Assembly (NCBI GenBank): GCA_018296165.2
Contig: JACKQL020000046.1
Location: forward strand, 310,001-374,000
Source: Termitomyces sp. T153
Taxonomy: Eukaryota > Basidiomycota > Agaricomycetes > Agaricales > Lyophyllaceae
Length of the DNA stretch: 64,000 nucleotides
Reading direction: 5' to 3'
The translations under genes were made by a program, and so were the position numbers. Numbering within the stretch: position 1 is the first letter of the stretch; each line of letters opens with the position of its first letter. This document shows positions 23,641 through 34,600 of the stretch, piece after piece. Below the pieces are notes generated by a model. It made no database searches. It was given only the letters and a program-made list of their open reading frames with translations, and had not been told where the DNA came from.

Positions 23641-24213
23641 GTAATTGCGGGTTCCAAGGGTAAGGAGCGATTTCGGAGGCCTCTGCATGGCAAGCACATA
23701 TCAGATCTGCCGAAATAAAATAAAATCATATCAGTTGGGATCAACGGCCATTCTCGGCTCGGTGCCAGTGTCTGGTGGATGCTGAGCTGAGAGCAGTAGG
23801 GCCCGAGGTCTCAGTAACATTCATCATGCAACGGTTTTGCATCCGCTTGTTTGTGCAATGGTCTTGCACTGACACGTCCACCATCCGTTGCTCAGGTGAG
23901 CATTCAGCAGTTTTCAGAGCCAACCTACAGCTTCATTGCCTTTGCAGGGTAGCGATTGCTATTTCAGCTTTGCAGTCAGACATCATTCAGTTAGTATCGC
24001 TACCCTACGAAGGCAAGTTGGCACAGTTCAGCTGATAAGTTTTCACTTATTGTTGACTGCAGTTTCACACCTTGAACTTGCCTTCTGAAAGAGATTATTG
24101 TCTGGCAAGGTTCGCTCCCAGTAAGCCGAACGCGGTCCGTTCGCGAATGAACAGTTTTACTTACCTTTGCAATGTTCGCTCCTTAGAATTTTAGCCGTCT
24201 ACCCGTACAGTTT
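23641..24213 (+). repeat. Ngaro repeat A1
   Basis: 573 bp, matching A2 at 28641-29213 at 559 positions by my count. All 14 differences are CpG against TpG or CpA. Confidence 0.92.
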
Positions 24214-24258
24214 CAAACATTATTTTAATCGTTACCTCTACATCGAACGTTGCAATAC

Positions 24259-25513
24259 ATGACACAACATGCATCGAGTTCTCAATTGGGAACGAGTGAT
24301 CCTGAATTGAGTTCCATGGTTTATGTCGTGCTCACTCTCGCAGAAGCTTGTCAGAAACTTGTCGATGACACGGTTGAGGGGAAGCTTTCAGTGTCTGAAC
24401 TTATCCAATTGCTCAGGGATTATGGACTCAACGCTGCTGAAGCGCACAATCACGTTGAGGAGGCACAACAGAGAATCCATCTACAAATTGCGAAGTCAAG
24501 ACAGCCGAACCTTCCATCCCGTGAGCCTTCACCATCTAGAGGTTCAGGCACCGAGACCACAGGAGATTCTCAAGCTTGAGCCGCTGAAGAAGCGGCTTGG
24601 GAAGCCCTACGAGCTAAGTTCGAGCAAGCCGCTACTTCCTCGGTTTCTACTCCCACGATTACCATTGATCAACTCGCCGAACTTCTGGGCGAACCTAAGA
24701 AGCCGGTTGGGTCAACTCTCGTTCCTCAATCCCTCCTTTCCACTGTCCCTCATTTGGCATTGCTGCAAGGCAAGACCGCTGACAATCCTCACATTGCAAA
24801 GACCTGGTACCTTCACCAACAGTATGCTAAAGAAAAGGTGGTCGACTCCCTTATCAATCTGGGTCAATCACAAGCTCTCAAAGACCCGATTTCATGTGCT
24901 ATGTGGAAGTTGGTCATTCTTGACCACTTCGTTGACCTTGAAAAGCTCTATGCCACTCTCGACAAAGGTTACGACCACAACAATGAGCCGAAGGATTTTA
25001 TGAGCAGCTTCTCACTTGTTAAGAAGGACTTTGCATCAGCCAAGAAGCCGGTTCACACTGAATCAGACTGGATGCGTGCGTTTGACGCATGGATGGCTGG
25101 GGTTATATTATTCTATCCTCACAGGAAAGACGAACTGTCCAAATATTGAAGCAAGATTGTTGATTTTTGTCAACACATTCCAAACGGAGCACCTATTGCT
25201 ATTCGTTTCAATGCTGATACCCGTGATCGTTACGCACGTAACCCTTTCCGTATGGATGAGGACCATAAACTCCATGTCCCCTTCCTGGCTCAACTTCTTA
25301 GTTCGGCATCTAATTCGGTGGGCACAAAAAGGAGTGCATCGTACCATCAGTCCCCATGCAAACGATTGGTTGCGGTCTGCCAAAATTGGAATTTGGGAAT
25401 TTGCTCTTCGGATCCGTGCCCGGGCGGTCGTCGTCATAATATTTGTTGCAAATGCAACGGTACCCACAAGGCTAGAGATGTCCAAGAATGCTTCAAGAAG
25501 CTTAACCTACAAT
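24259..25513 (+). pseudogene. Ngaro gag-like ORF with two in-frame TGA codons
   Basis: The ATG at 24259 starts a frame that stays readable to 25513 apart from TGA at 24577-24579 and 25147-25149. It ends in a Cys/His-rich region, CQNWNLGICSSDPCPGGRR then CCKCNGTHKARDVQEC, resembling a nucleic-acid-binding knuckle. The middle part (residues about 110-300) is helical and charged with no recognised domain. Both internal stops are TGA, as expected if CGA arginine codons lost a methylated C. Gag would package element RNA. Confidence 0.7.
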
Positions 25514-27433
25514 GACAACAATATTGATCAGGCAGAAGTAACTGATTTCACTTGCTCTGGTATTCACAGCACCAGATCCCTAAAATTGTCAGGGTTGAAG
25601 CGATCTCGAGACGATTCTGATAAAGATGACCTGAAGTTTTGTAGAGGCTTTGTCTGGGACTCGGAAACATCATCTTCTGTCTCACCATCAGCCTTAGACA
25701 CTGAATCAGCCAGACCACTTCCTTTACTGCTGCAGCATCTTTTGGAAAATCCAATTTATCATTCTACATTGGAGGCATTGAAGAACAGCATTCAGGTGGA
25801 AACTCCATTTAATGTTGATCGCTTTGAGCATCTTCTGTGGGAACATCCAAATAAGCCCTTTGTAATATCGGTGATGAGAAGCCTTCGAGAAGGCTTTTGG
25901 CCTTTTGATGAAGGAGAGAATTGGCTATCTGATGAAGACAATCAGCTCAATAATTATTCAACAGAGGAGGAGGATCTGGAAGCAATACGTATCTTTTGAG
26001 ATAAGGAGATTAAAGCTGGCCAGTGGTCAAAAGCAGAAAACGTCAGCAATCTATTGCCAGGCATGAAGTCATCGCCTCTGTTTGTCGTCTGGCAGAAGAA
26101 CAAGGCCCGTGTGGTCACGGACCATTCAGCTTCAGGACTTAATGACAGTATCCCTAAGGTTGAAGCAAAAGTGCGATATGACAACATGCGAACTTTCGGG
26201 CAGGCCATGTATAATGCTAAACGTAGTTTTTTGAGTGAATCACTACTCACTTGGAAATCTGACGTGGCAAGTGCGTTCTTAAATCTTCCAGCTCATCCTT
26301 TGTGGCAACTCCAACAGGTGGTGAAAGTCAATGGAATTTGGTACATTGTTCATCGTCTGGTTTTTGGTAACCGTGCTTCTCCCCATTGTTGGTGCGCAGT
26401 TTCGGCACTCATGTGTTGGCTTGGCATAAAAAAGTTCGACATCACTGACCTGCATGTATTCATGGACAATTTCTATTCATGGGAAAAAAGCAATAATCTC
26501 ATCATGTACCAAGGGGTTTCTCAACCGAAGAATCAAGCATGACTGCTTGTCCTGTGGGATGCTATAGGGTGCCCTTGGGAAGAGAAGAAGCAGGAATTTG
26601 GAGAGAAGCTGAAGATTATAGGGTTCTGGGTTGATATTAACCAAGGCACCATTACTCTCTCCGAAGATTCAGCTGCTGATATAGTCTCCAAGATAGAATC
26701 GTTCATAGAAACTCCATCGAGAAGGCCACCGCTTTGTAACTGGCAACGCCTAGTGGGTCACTTAAACTGGCTACTCAATGTTTTACCATGGGGCCGACCT
26801 GCACTTACAGAGATGTATTGGAAGATGTTGGGGAAAGATACTATGCATGCAGGGATCTACCTCAATAAGGAGGTCATAGCAGACATGAACTGCTTGATTG
26901 ATATCATTCCGAAATTGATGGGAGTACGTTTCTTGGACACTACGTGATGGCACAACAGCACAGCAGATATGGTAATCTGGACTGATGCTAGTCTAAAATT
27001 GGGTATGGCATTTGTCTACGCAGGGAACAGCTTCGCATATCAGATGGCACCCGAGGAGATGTCCACAAAGATTGATATATTCTTTCTACAACTCATTGCG
27101 ATCCTCTCAGCCTCTTTCCATGTGGCCTCATTTTTGCATCCTCCCTGTCGTCTTCTCATTTTTACAAATAGCCTGGATTCGGTCATGGTGTTCAATTCTT
27201 TAGGGGCTTCCAAATCATTGCACAACTCGGTGGTTCAGGCAGTAGCCGGTATAATTTTACAGACCGGAATCGACTTAAAAGTTTGTCATATAGTGGGTAA
27301 AGACAACATCAGGGCTGATTTACTATCTCGACTACTTTTTGATGAATATCGACAAAAATTTCCTGCAGACCGCATCCGCCAATTTGAGCCCCCTAGAGGT
27401 CTTCTGCCAATGCGATGGAGTCGGTGCTTTTGA
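25514..27433 (+). pseudogene. Ngaro reverse transcriptase-RNase H with three in-frame TGA codons
   Basis: One frame from before 25514 to 27433, broken only by TGA at 25997-25999, 26540-26542 and 26945-26947. RT signs: SSPLFVVWQKNKARVVTDHS, WKSDVASAFLNLPAHPLWQL, HRLVFGNRASPHCW and VFMDNFYSW at the place of the active-site xxDD box (here M-D-N, so the second Asp is Asn). RNase H follows: MVIWTDASLKLGMAF, and CHIVGKDNIRADLLSR. It overlaps the recombinase frame by 19 bp. It copies element RNA into DNA in the family; here it is inactive. Confidence 0.78.
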
Positions 27434-28419
27434 GCGCGTTGGGTGGATCATTGAGTAACAGATTGGCGGTCCACCCACCTATGAAGCTAGACAATTTGGA
27501 TGCTCTCACTTCACATCTTCAGATTCAAGCTATAGAAAAATCTATTGCGAGCAGATATGCGACTGGAGCTCGTGACTATGTAAAATTTTGTATTAAACAT
27601 AACATTCCTCTTGATCCCACACCACAGACATTGGCACGATATATAGCTTACACTTCAAGATTTATAGCTTCAGGTCCAAAATATTTGACCGGACTTCGAC
27701 ACTTCATTCGCAATTTCTACCCCAATTTTGACAATAACAGGGCACATCCTATAGTTCAAGCAACCATCAGAGGTTCTAAGAAAGTACGTGCTGATCCGAT
27801 CCATAGGAAACAGCCTCTACGCCCACATCACCTTACAGAGTTTGTAAACACAGCAAGATGCACAGCAGAGTATGACGACTTGCTCTTTGCGACAATGATG
27901 TCATGTTGTTTCTACGCATGTCATAGATCAGGTGAGCTTGTTAAGAAGACCGCAAAGGAGCCGCCCAACTGGAGGAAGATAATAAAAAGGTCATCGCTAA
28001 AATTCACCCCAGGATATGCAGGATATCACCTTCCGTACCACAAAGTGGATCCGTTCTTTCATGGCACCGATATCCTATTCACTCATCAAGAGTGCGCAGA
28101 CCCAGTATCGTTGTTACAGGAATATGTCGAGAGCCGAGATAAAATTCATGGTCTTCAACATGCTTTATTCATTAAGAGGGATGGTTCCCTTCCCACTAGA
28201 TCATGGTTCAAATCTAAACTATTTGCATTCATGGACCATTCTTTTGGAGGCCATTCAGCTCGAGCAGGGGGAGCAACATACTACGCATCCCTAGGAATAT
28301 CAGAAGACATCATTAAAGCCCTTGGCCATTGGTCATCCGCAGCATGGACATCATACGTACGTGAAAACCCATGCGTCAGGATGGCCTTGCAACTAGCAGC
28401 CCTGAAGAAACGTCGTTGA
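27415..28419 (+). CDS. Tyrosine recombinase of the Ngaro element
   Basis: Uninterrupted 334-residue frame with ATG at 27415. An N-terminal SAM-like DNA-binding part contains SIASRYATGARDYVKFC and PQTLARYIAYTSRF. The catalytic part shows CCFYACHRSGELV (first Arg), GGHSARAGGATYYASLG (H-x-x-R), IIKALGHWSSAAW (His/Trp position) and TSYVRENP (nucleophile Tyr). All catalytic positions of the tyrosine recombinase family are thus present. It would cut and join DNA to insert the circular cDNA. It is the only open frame of the element without a stop. Confidence 0.88.
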   Translation: MESVLLSALGGSLSNRLAVHPPMKLDNLDALTSHLQIQAIEKSIASRYATGARDYVKFCIKHNIPLDPTPQTLARYIAYTSRFIASGPKYLTGLRHFIRNFYPNFDNNRAHPIVQATIRGSKKVRADPIHRKQPLRPHHLTEFVNTARCTAEYDDLLFATMMSCCFYACHRSGELVKKTAKEPPNWRKIIKRSSLKFTPGYAGYHLPYHKVDPFFHGTDILFTHQECADPVSLLQEYVESRDKIHGLQHALFIKRDGSLPTRSWFKSKLFAFMDHSFGGHSARAGGATYYASLGISEDIIKALGHWSSAAWTSYVRENPCVRMALQLAALKKRR

Positions 28420-28506
28420 GTCTACATTCCCATATTTTTTATCAGCTACTCGTCACATCATTTCTCACCTCCACCATCCCCTCCTCTCTCCTCTTCAGCC
28501 AATTTA

Positions 28507-28635
28507 TAGCCCTAGACTCGTTGCCGCACCAGAAAAAATTTGAAAAAGGGGTCACTTTGGCGGCTGATACACGCTAAATCAATAACCTGTCCTTCAGTCA
28601 AGAAATTCCCCACTCCTTGAGTTGAGTTGCAGAGG
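28507..28635 (+). repeat. Ngaro repeat B1
   Basis: 129 bp beginning tagccctagact, repeated as B2 at 29296-29424. It ends 5 bp before A2. Confidence 0.88.
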
Positions 28636-28640
28636 TCATT

Positions 28641-29213
28641 GTAATCGCGGGTTCCAAGGGTAAGGAGCGATTTCGGAGGCCTCTGCGCGGCAAGCACATA
28701 TCAGATCTGCCGAAATAAAATAAAATCATATCAGTTGGGATCAACGGCCGTTCTCGGCTTGGTGCCAGTGTCTGGTGGATGCTGAGCTGAGAGCAGTAGG
28801 GCCCGAGGTCTCAGTAACATTCATCATGCAACGGTTTTGCATCCGCTTGTTTGTGCAATGGTCTTGCACTGACACGTCCACCATCCATTGCTCAGGTGAG
28901 CATTCAGCAGTTTTCAGAGCCAACCTACAGCTTCATTGCCTTTGCAGGGTAGCGATTGCTATTTCAGCTTTGCAGTCAGACATCATTCAGTTAGTATTGC
29001 TACCCTACGAAGGCAAGTTGGCACAGTTCAGCCGATAAGTTTTCACTTATTGTTGACTGCAGTTTCACACCTTGAACTTGCCTTCTGAAAGAGATTATCG
29101 TCTGGCAAGGTTTGCTCCCAGTAAGCCGAATGCGGTCCATTTGCGAATGAACAGTTTTACTTACCTTTGCAATGTTCGCTCCTTAGAATTTTAGCCGTCT
29201 ACCCATACAGTTT
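28641..29213 (+). repeat. Ngaro repeat A2
   Basis: Second copy of the 573-bp A repeat, between B1 and B2. Its position relative to A1 is what defines split direct repeats. Confidence 0.92.
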
Positions 29214-29295
29214 TCGAACACCCTCCCACCTCTCCCTTATTATTTGTTACCTTACATACATTTCATTTCTTTCTTGGACTTAACACTACAGTAAC

Positions 29296-29424
29296 TAGCC
29301 CTAGACTTGTTGCCGCACCAGAAAAAATTTGAAAAAGGGGTCGCTTCAGCGGCCGATACACGCTAAATCAATAACCCGTTCTTCAGTAAAGAAATTCCCC
29401 ACTCCTTGAGTTGAGTTGCAGAGG
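29296..29424 (+). repeat. Ngaro repeat B2 (right end of element)
   Basis: Copy of B1 with about seven differences, some of CpG type, such as ctgt against ccgt. It ends at ...gttgagttgcagagg, after which the flanks of B1 and B2 diverge. Confidence 0.86.
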
Positions 29425-30484
29425 CTGCTGAATAAACTGGTCAACAGGCATTTCATCAATCAGATTGTTTTGATCTATTGATACTGCATCCCTTTTTGGC
29501 CTGTCCACTAGCAGAGATGGGCTTGAAGCCCTTGGATTTGGCCTCCTTGAGGCAATGCTTATTGGACTTCTTTTCCACCTTGCAGGATTTGCTGTGAGCC
29601 TGGTTTCTGACCACATTGCAGTGAGGGCAAAGGAGGGCATTCTTGACATTGGCTCACCTGTCCTCATTGACATCTCCATTCCCATCTATGACATTGAAAG
29701 ATCAGAGCTTGAGGTAGCAATTGTCAAAAATGGGGAAGGTCAAAATGCTGTGTGGGATGGAGTAGTTATTGATGTTATATGTACTGGTCTTGGGATCACA
29801 TGTGGCAAATTCTCAGGGATTATCCCCCTTGGTACAGTTGTAAGCAAGGGCAAAAGGCTCATATCTGCAGGGTTTGGCAGTGTTGATAGTGGGGTGGCAG
29901 TGGCAGATGTTGGAATTGTGATTAAGAAAATGCAATAGTTGAGCTAGATGGATGGTAAGGTTAGGATTGTTGGCTGCCAATTGTAAGGATCCATCAGGGT
30001 GCATGCCAAGGAGAGGGTGAGGTTTGTAGTGGCTTTTAGGATGGAAGGTGGTGTTGACAAGGGGACTAATAGCAGCTGCAGTGTCCATTGATTGAAAAAA
30101 AGAGGGTGGCATAATTTCTGAAAAGAGTAAGGACAGGTTCAGAATAGCTGGGATGTGGGGATAGGTATTGCCAGGTTGTGTCAAATGGGTTTATATATGT
30201 AGGTTCTGGCTATAGAGACCCCAAAAACACTTTAGAGTCATTTACAGGAGGCTTTCCAGTGCCAGGGAGCAATTTGGAGATATTGCTTGCATCCTGAGCA
30301 TTGAGATAAGGGACTAACAGGTCTAGTTCCTTAACCTGATTGTAAGGTGGCCAAGTTATATCCCCAGCACACTGTAACACCTTTAAAATTTCCTTTTATT
30401 TGACCCTGCATGATTAACAATCTTATCAGCAGCCCATTCTACATTGTGCTCAGATTCAGTTTTGGATACTACCTGAGAATAAAG
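29425..30484. other. CpG-free transposon debris
   Basis: Between the Ngaro right end and the gypsy integrase C-terminus. A plus-strand 127-codon frame at 29555-29938 has no family resemblance. The minus strand near 29640 gives a Cys/His-rich stretch (CPHCNVVRN). I found no CG dinucleotide here. Probably the 3' end of the minus-strand gypsy element and its worn LTR, but no LTR pair was recognised. Confidence 0.4.
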
Positions 30485-31520
30485 TCAACTGGGGAACCAT
30501 CTATCATTGTTGGGATGGTGGATTCTTAGCAGAGATGCATGGAATACATCATGTGTTCCTTGCTGAAGCATGTAGGAGGGAAGTTGAATATGGAATGAGT
30601 GATTGCCATAGTCTTTGAGAAGTAAATAAGGACCAACAAACTTGGGAATTAGTTTACATGCCAATCCCTTAGGAAATGTCATGTTCTTGGTCAACATGTA
30701 TACAAACTTGCCTTCTTTGAATGGTATAGTAGTTTGCTTTCTGTTTGCATTTCCAGTTTGCTCAATGCATGCTAAAAGAATGCAGTCATGCATGTCCATT
30801 ATCATGGTCTTTAAATATTGGGCAAATACATGGACACCAGGGTACTCATTCTTACTTGCAGAGAGTACCCTGGTGTCCATGTATTTGCCCAACATTCCAA
30901 ATCATTGAGCAAGGCAATCTTCCATAGTTTAGGAAAAAAGGTGAGTAGCCAGTACTTTCAGATCTGGCTGTGTTAATTGCAAATTCAATGGCTGGCAGCT
31001 TGGATACCCAATCCTTCTAGGTGGGGTTTATGCATTGGCAAATCATCTGGGTTATGGTCCAATTAGCATGCTCAGTGATCCCATCAGTCTCAAGGTGGTA
31101 GGAGCTTGACATCTTTAATTGTGTCCCTATCAAAGTATAAAGGTGCAACTAGAATATACTTGTAAAGTAAGAGTCCCTGTTGCTGACAATTGCTTTGGGA
31201 AGCCCATGTAGTTTATATATTTTGCCAAATACAAGTTTGGTAATGTGCCTGGCAGTATAGCTTGTTTGACCTGGGATCAGGTGGACCATCTCTGTGAGGT
31301 GGTCTATAATTACCATAACTGAATTGTATGTAGCATCACAATTTTTTGATTCAGGTAATGGGCTGACAAAATCAATACCAATTACTTCCCAAGGTTGGAT
31401 GGGTACAGGTAAGGGATTCAGTGTGCCATACAATTTATGATTGGACAGCTTACTCTGGGTGCATGTCATACATGTCTTGCAAAAGGTGTGGATGTCACTG
31501 CTCATGTGTTTCCACCACAC
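30485..31520 (-). pseudogene. Gypsy integrase relic
   Basis: 31149-31520 gives the integrase core: FCKTCMTCTQSKLSNHK (end of the zinc domain), PWEVIGIDFVSPLPES (first Asp) and KAIVSNRDSYFTSIF (second Asp). 30485-30895 gives the C-terminal part: KEGKFVYMLTKNMTFPKGLA, KLIPKFVGPYLLLKDY and HDVFHASLLRIHHPNN. The middle with the catalytic Glu is damaged. A perfect 30-bp inverted repeat interrupts it at 30818-30892. Confidence 0.75.
30818..30892. repeat. Perfect 30-bp inverted repeat with 15-base loop
   Basis: The arms are 30818-30847 and 30863-30892 and are exactly complementary. The right-hand arm is the real integrase coding sequence (reading YPGVHVFAQYL on the minus strand); the left-hand arm is an inverted copy of it that displaces coding sequence. 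Confidence 0.9.
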
Positions 31521-32072
31521 ATGTTCTTGTAGGTATGTCAGGGTCTTTCAAACACCAAGGTTTGCTAACATTGAGTGAGCCTCAGATATTATGATTTCCT
31601 GAACATTTTGACCAGATACTATTATTGCAGGTATGCATAACACTCTTTTCCCTTCAGTGTTCAAATAAAGTAGCTTATCATCTGTGTATTCAAAATTCTT
31701 ATATTCATGTAGGTTCTTGACTATGGATGCCAACACTGGGTCATTCTCATATTTACTGCTGATGCTATCTAGTAGGTCAATCAGTTCTTGTCCTCCAGCC
31801 ATCATTTCAGCTAATGATACTGGATTTAGGGGTTCAATTAATTTATGAAGCTTTCTTGATTGTTCTGATATTTCTTTATCTTGTGCCTGCTCAAGATTGT
31901 CACTTTGCTCATGTGCTGGAATTTGTATGGTAAGTTTTTGTGTATCACCCTCACCCTCCTTTTGTTGCTGAGGGCCATTCAGCATGAAATGTTTGGCCAC
32001 CCAAGCAGCAAACTCCTTGTAGGTTTCAGGCCTCCTAGTCTCTGCTGCTGGGTTGACTTTTTGCCTGTAGAC

Positions 32073-32861
32073 TCATTTGAGCTTTGCACCACTTCCCTGT
32101 GTTGGCAGCATTAGCCTCAGTGCCTGATCACAATAGTGATTGGCCTCACTTGTTTCCAGGGGATTAATATTTTGATAGGTCAAATTCCCCAGTCTATCTT
32201 TGATGGTGTGTGCTTTGGCCAACAAGTTTGTGCCCTTGCCCTCCATGCCAACCAATACTGGCATGCATATCAGGTGAGTTGCCAACATATCATTATTTAT
32301 CACATCATGATAGGTATACTCACTACAAGCCCTTACAATACCTGGTTCATTAAATGAATACAATTGTGACAAAGCATCTGATAAGATGTTATCAGCACCA
32401 GGTATGTAAATGACTTTGAAGTCAAATTCAGAAATTTTTTCCAACCATTGAGCCTGTCTTCCAGAAAGGTTTTTCTGGTTTAACAGATGAATTAACCCTT
32501 TGTGATCAGTATACCAGGTAAATTTTGTTCCCTGAAGAATATCATGGTACCTTAACATTGTTTTGATACCTGCTAGCATCTCAATTTTGTGTACTGTATA
32601 ATTTTGTTGTGTGGAATTTACTTTTGCAGAATAGAATGCAGCTACTTTTGCCTTGCGCCAGTCTGATCCCTGACTGATAACACTGGCAATCCCTGTCCCA
32701 CAACCATTGGTGACAACATTCACAGGAGTGGCACTTTTACCATAATCAAGGGGTTTACAGTGGTGATTGCAACATTTCATAGCTAAGTGTTTAACATCTT
32801 TGCATGCACATTGGTAAGTATACTCCCAATGAAAAGGGACAGTATCTCCTGTCAAACTCAT
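32073..32861 (-). pseudogene. Gypsy RNase H domain
   Basis: A minus-strand frame with GTGIASVISQGSDWRKAKVA, VHKIEMLAGIKTML, FTWYTDHKGLIHLLN and IPGADNILSDALSQLY. The Glu and the last two Asp of the RNase H set are present, but the first Asp (normally in DASG) reads TNGCG. This fits a G-to-A change. The frame is open for 262 codons although the neighbours are broken. Confidence 0.78.
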
Positions 32862-32869
32862 GTAATACT

Positions 32870-33579
32870 CTCATAGGAATGTGGACATGGTCAATGTCAT
32901 TGGCCAAGTATCCAGCTGCTCCTAAGAACCCTCAAAGTAAGTCACAGTTAGTTGGTGTTTTCAATGTGCTAATGCATTGACCTTATCAGGGTCCATGCAT
33001 ATACTGTTATCATCAACTACATAGCCTAGAACTTTCAATTATTGGCATAGGAATTTCAACTTATTCTTTCCAAGGTAAAGTTTCTCATGTTTCAAAATAT
33101 TGATCATGATCTTAATGTGTCAAACATATTCCTCAAGTGTTTGTGAGTAAATAATTATATCATTAAGGTAGATGTCCATAAATTGCCTAGTATATGCAGA
33201 GAAAATATGGTTCATTGCTTGGTAAGTAGCTGGGGCATTACCATCCCCTTGTTGTACTACATTGCTAACTGTCATCAGGAGTTGTTACAGCAGTTCTCTT
33301 TACATGTTCTGGTATAATGCAAATTTGCTCATAAGCATCTTTGCCATCCAAGAGCAATCAATACCAACCTTTTGCTGCTTGATGCAGGATCCCATCAATG
33401 TCAGGCAGTGGTGATTTTCACTGTGTTGGTGTTCTGAGCTCTTAGATCAAAGACCATGCAAAGTCAAGGTGATTCTCCCAATTTGCCTGGCTTGGGTATC
33501 AGCATCATTGGGACAGTGTTTCCACTGCTGGTGACCTTCCACCACCCATTTTTGATGTACATGTGTTGCACTTCTCAGC
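32870..33579 (-). pseudogene. Gypsy reverse transcriptase relic
   Basis: Minus-strand pieces, not one frame. Around 33180-33040 they read MDIYLNDIIIYSQTLEEYV and INILKHEKLYLGKNKLKF, with a TGA between. Further pieces lie near 33470-33400. The catalytic YxDD box has Asn for Asp. Confidence 0.65.
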
Positions 33580-34173
33580 CTATTGGCTCCACATAGCTTT
33601 GGGACATTGTGATGGCCACCAAGGATATATCCTATTGGGATTGATCAAGTTTATTTCATGGTTAATAGTGTGTAATGGAGGTAAGGGTGTATCACTTGCT
33701 GATTTGCAGACTGGTTCTGCATAATGCCAAAGTTTCTCATGTACTACCTCTAGATTTTCTTCATACAATTCCATCAATTGTGAAGCAAGTTGTGTCACAC
33801 CTTTGCCTTCAAAAGGTAATGATTGAGGTGATCCAACTATAACATGTGTGGAGTTGATACCGGTGACTTGGTGTTGGAATAGGAAAGGCATACCAAGGAT
33901 AAGATCATATCCTGACAAATTAATGATATCAAAGTACTGTTGCTCAGATACAGACTGATATTCAAACTTGGCCATAGTGCCAAAGTTGATTTGTGATCTT
34001 GATCCTTGTACTGCTAGCTGAACTGGGATAGGAGAGGTGAGTTCCTTTCTTTTGATGTTTAGTTGTTGTACTAGGGTATTTAAGATGAAATCCCCCAGAA
34101 AACCTGAATCAATGAGTGCATGCACAGGGTGTCCATTGATACATACAACCATGACAAGAGGTTTAGGCACCAT
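33580..34173 (-). pseudogene. Gypsy aspartic protease segment
   Basis: A 197-codon frame with VHALIDSGFLGDFIL (retroviral-type D-S-G active site) and YDLILGMPFLFQHQ, the ILGMxxL block of Ty3/gypsy proteases. It continues toward the RT but stops before it. Confidence 0.75.
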
Positions 34174-34600
34174 TTATGATGGGTCTTTTACATAGGCTGC
34201 ATTTTGCTGTATAGAAGGGTATATACCAGCAGGTATCTGCTGTCCATTCAGCTCAAGAACATGCAGATGCCCATCTTCTACTTTCAGATGGAGCCAACCA
34301 AAAGCTGAGGCCCAGGTCCATAGTAGATCAAGCTACTCACTATCAGCTAGTTCAGGTGGCAGGGGCTCTTCAAACAAGCTAGCAATGTAATATTGAGGGT
34401 CATATGGGGCAGAGTAGGCTTCTGTCTCCAGCTTTTGGAGAGATTGTACTAATTGTTTGCAATACCAGCTGGCCAGGTCAAACATCTCATTTCCTAGCAT
34501 GGCAACATCAATTTGAGTTTGGAACCCCAGATGATAATCAAATATGTTACATGTAGGACCTTCTGCAGTCACCTTGAACTGGTGGTATGATTGCATGTGG

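Larger units (their letters stand above)
23641..29424 (+). mobile_element. Ngaro-type tyrosine-recombinase retrotransposon with split direct repeats
   Basis: A 5.8-kb element with the order A1 repeat, gag, reverse transcriptase-RNase H, tyrosine recombinase, B1, A2, B2. It has no LTR integrase and no methyltransferase domain, which together with the split direct repeats separates Ngaro from DIRS and PAT types. A1 and A2 are 573 bp and offset by exactly 5000 bp; B1 and B2 are 129 bp. Established for the family: reverse transcription gives a circle that the recombinase inserts, without target-site duplication. This copy has five in-frame TGA codons in gag and RT but an open recombinase frame, so it is not autonomous. 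Confidence 0.88.
30485..34600 (-). mobile_element. Degenerate Ty3/gypsy retrotransposon
   Basis: Minus-strand order is gag fragment (34333-34596), protease, reverse transcriptase, RNase H, integrase, which is Ty3/gypsy order. The RT active site near 33159-33170 reads Y-L-N-D instead of Y-x-D-D. Frames are broken by stops. LTRs were not found. The sequence is almost free of CpG. Confidence 0.82.

Noticed and set aside
23641..29213. A1 and A2 as ordinary LTRs of a 5-kb retrotransposon
   Set aside because: The B repeat outside and inside A2, the tyrosine recombinase and the absence of a DDE integrase fit split direct repeats of Ngaro.
29555..29938. A 127-codon plus-strand frame as a gene
   Set aside because: No family resemblance, lies in CpG-free transposon debris, and the opposite strand carries the gypsy remains.
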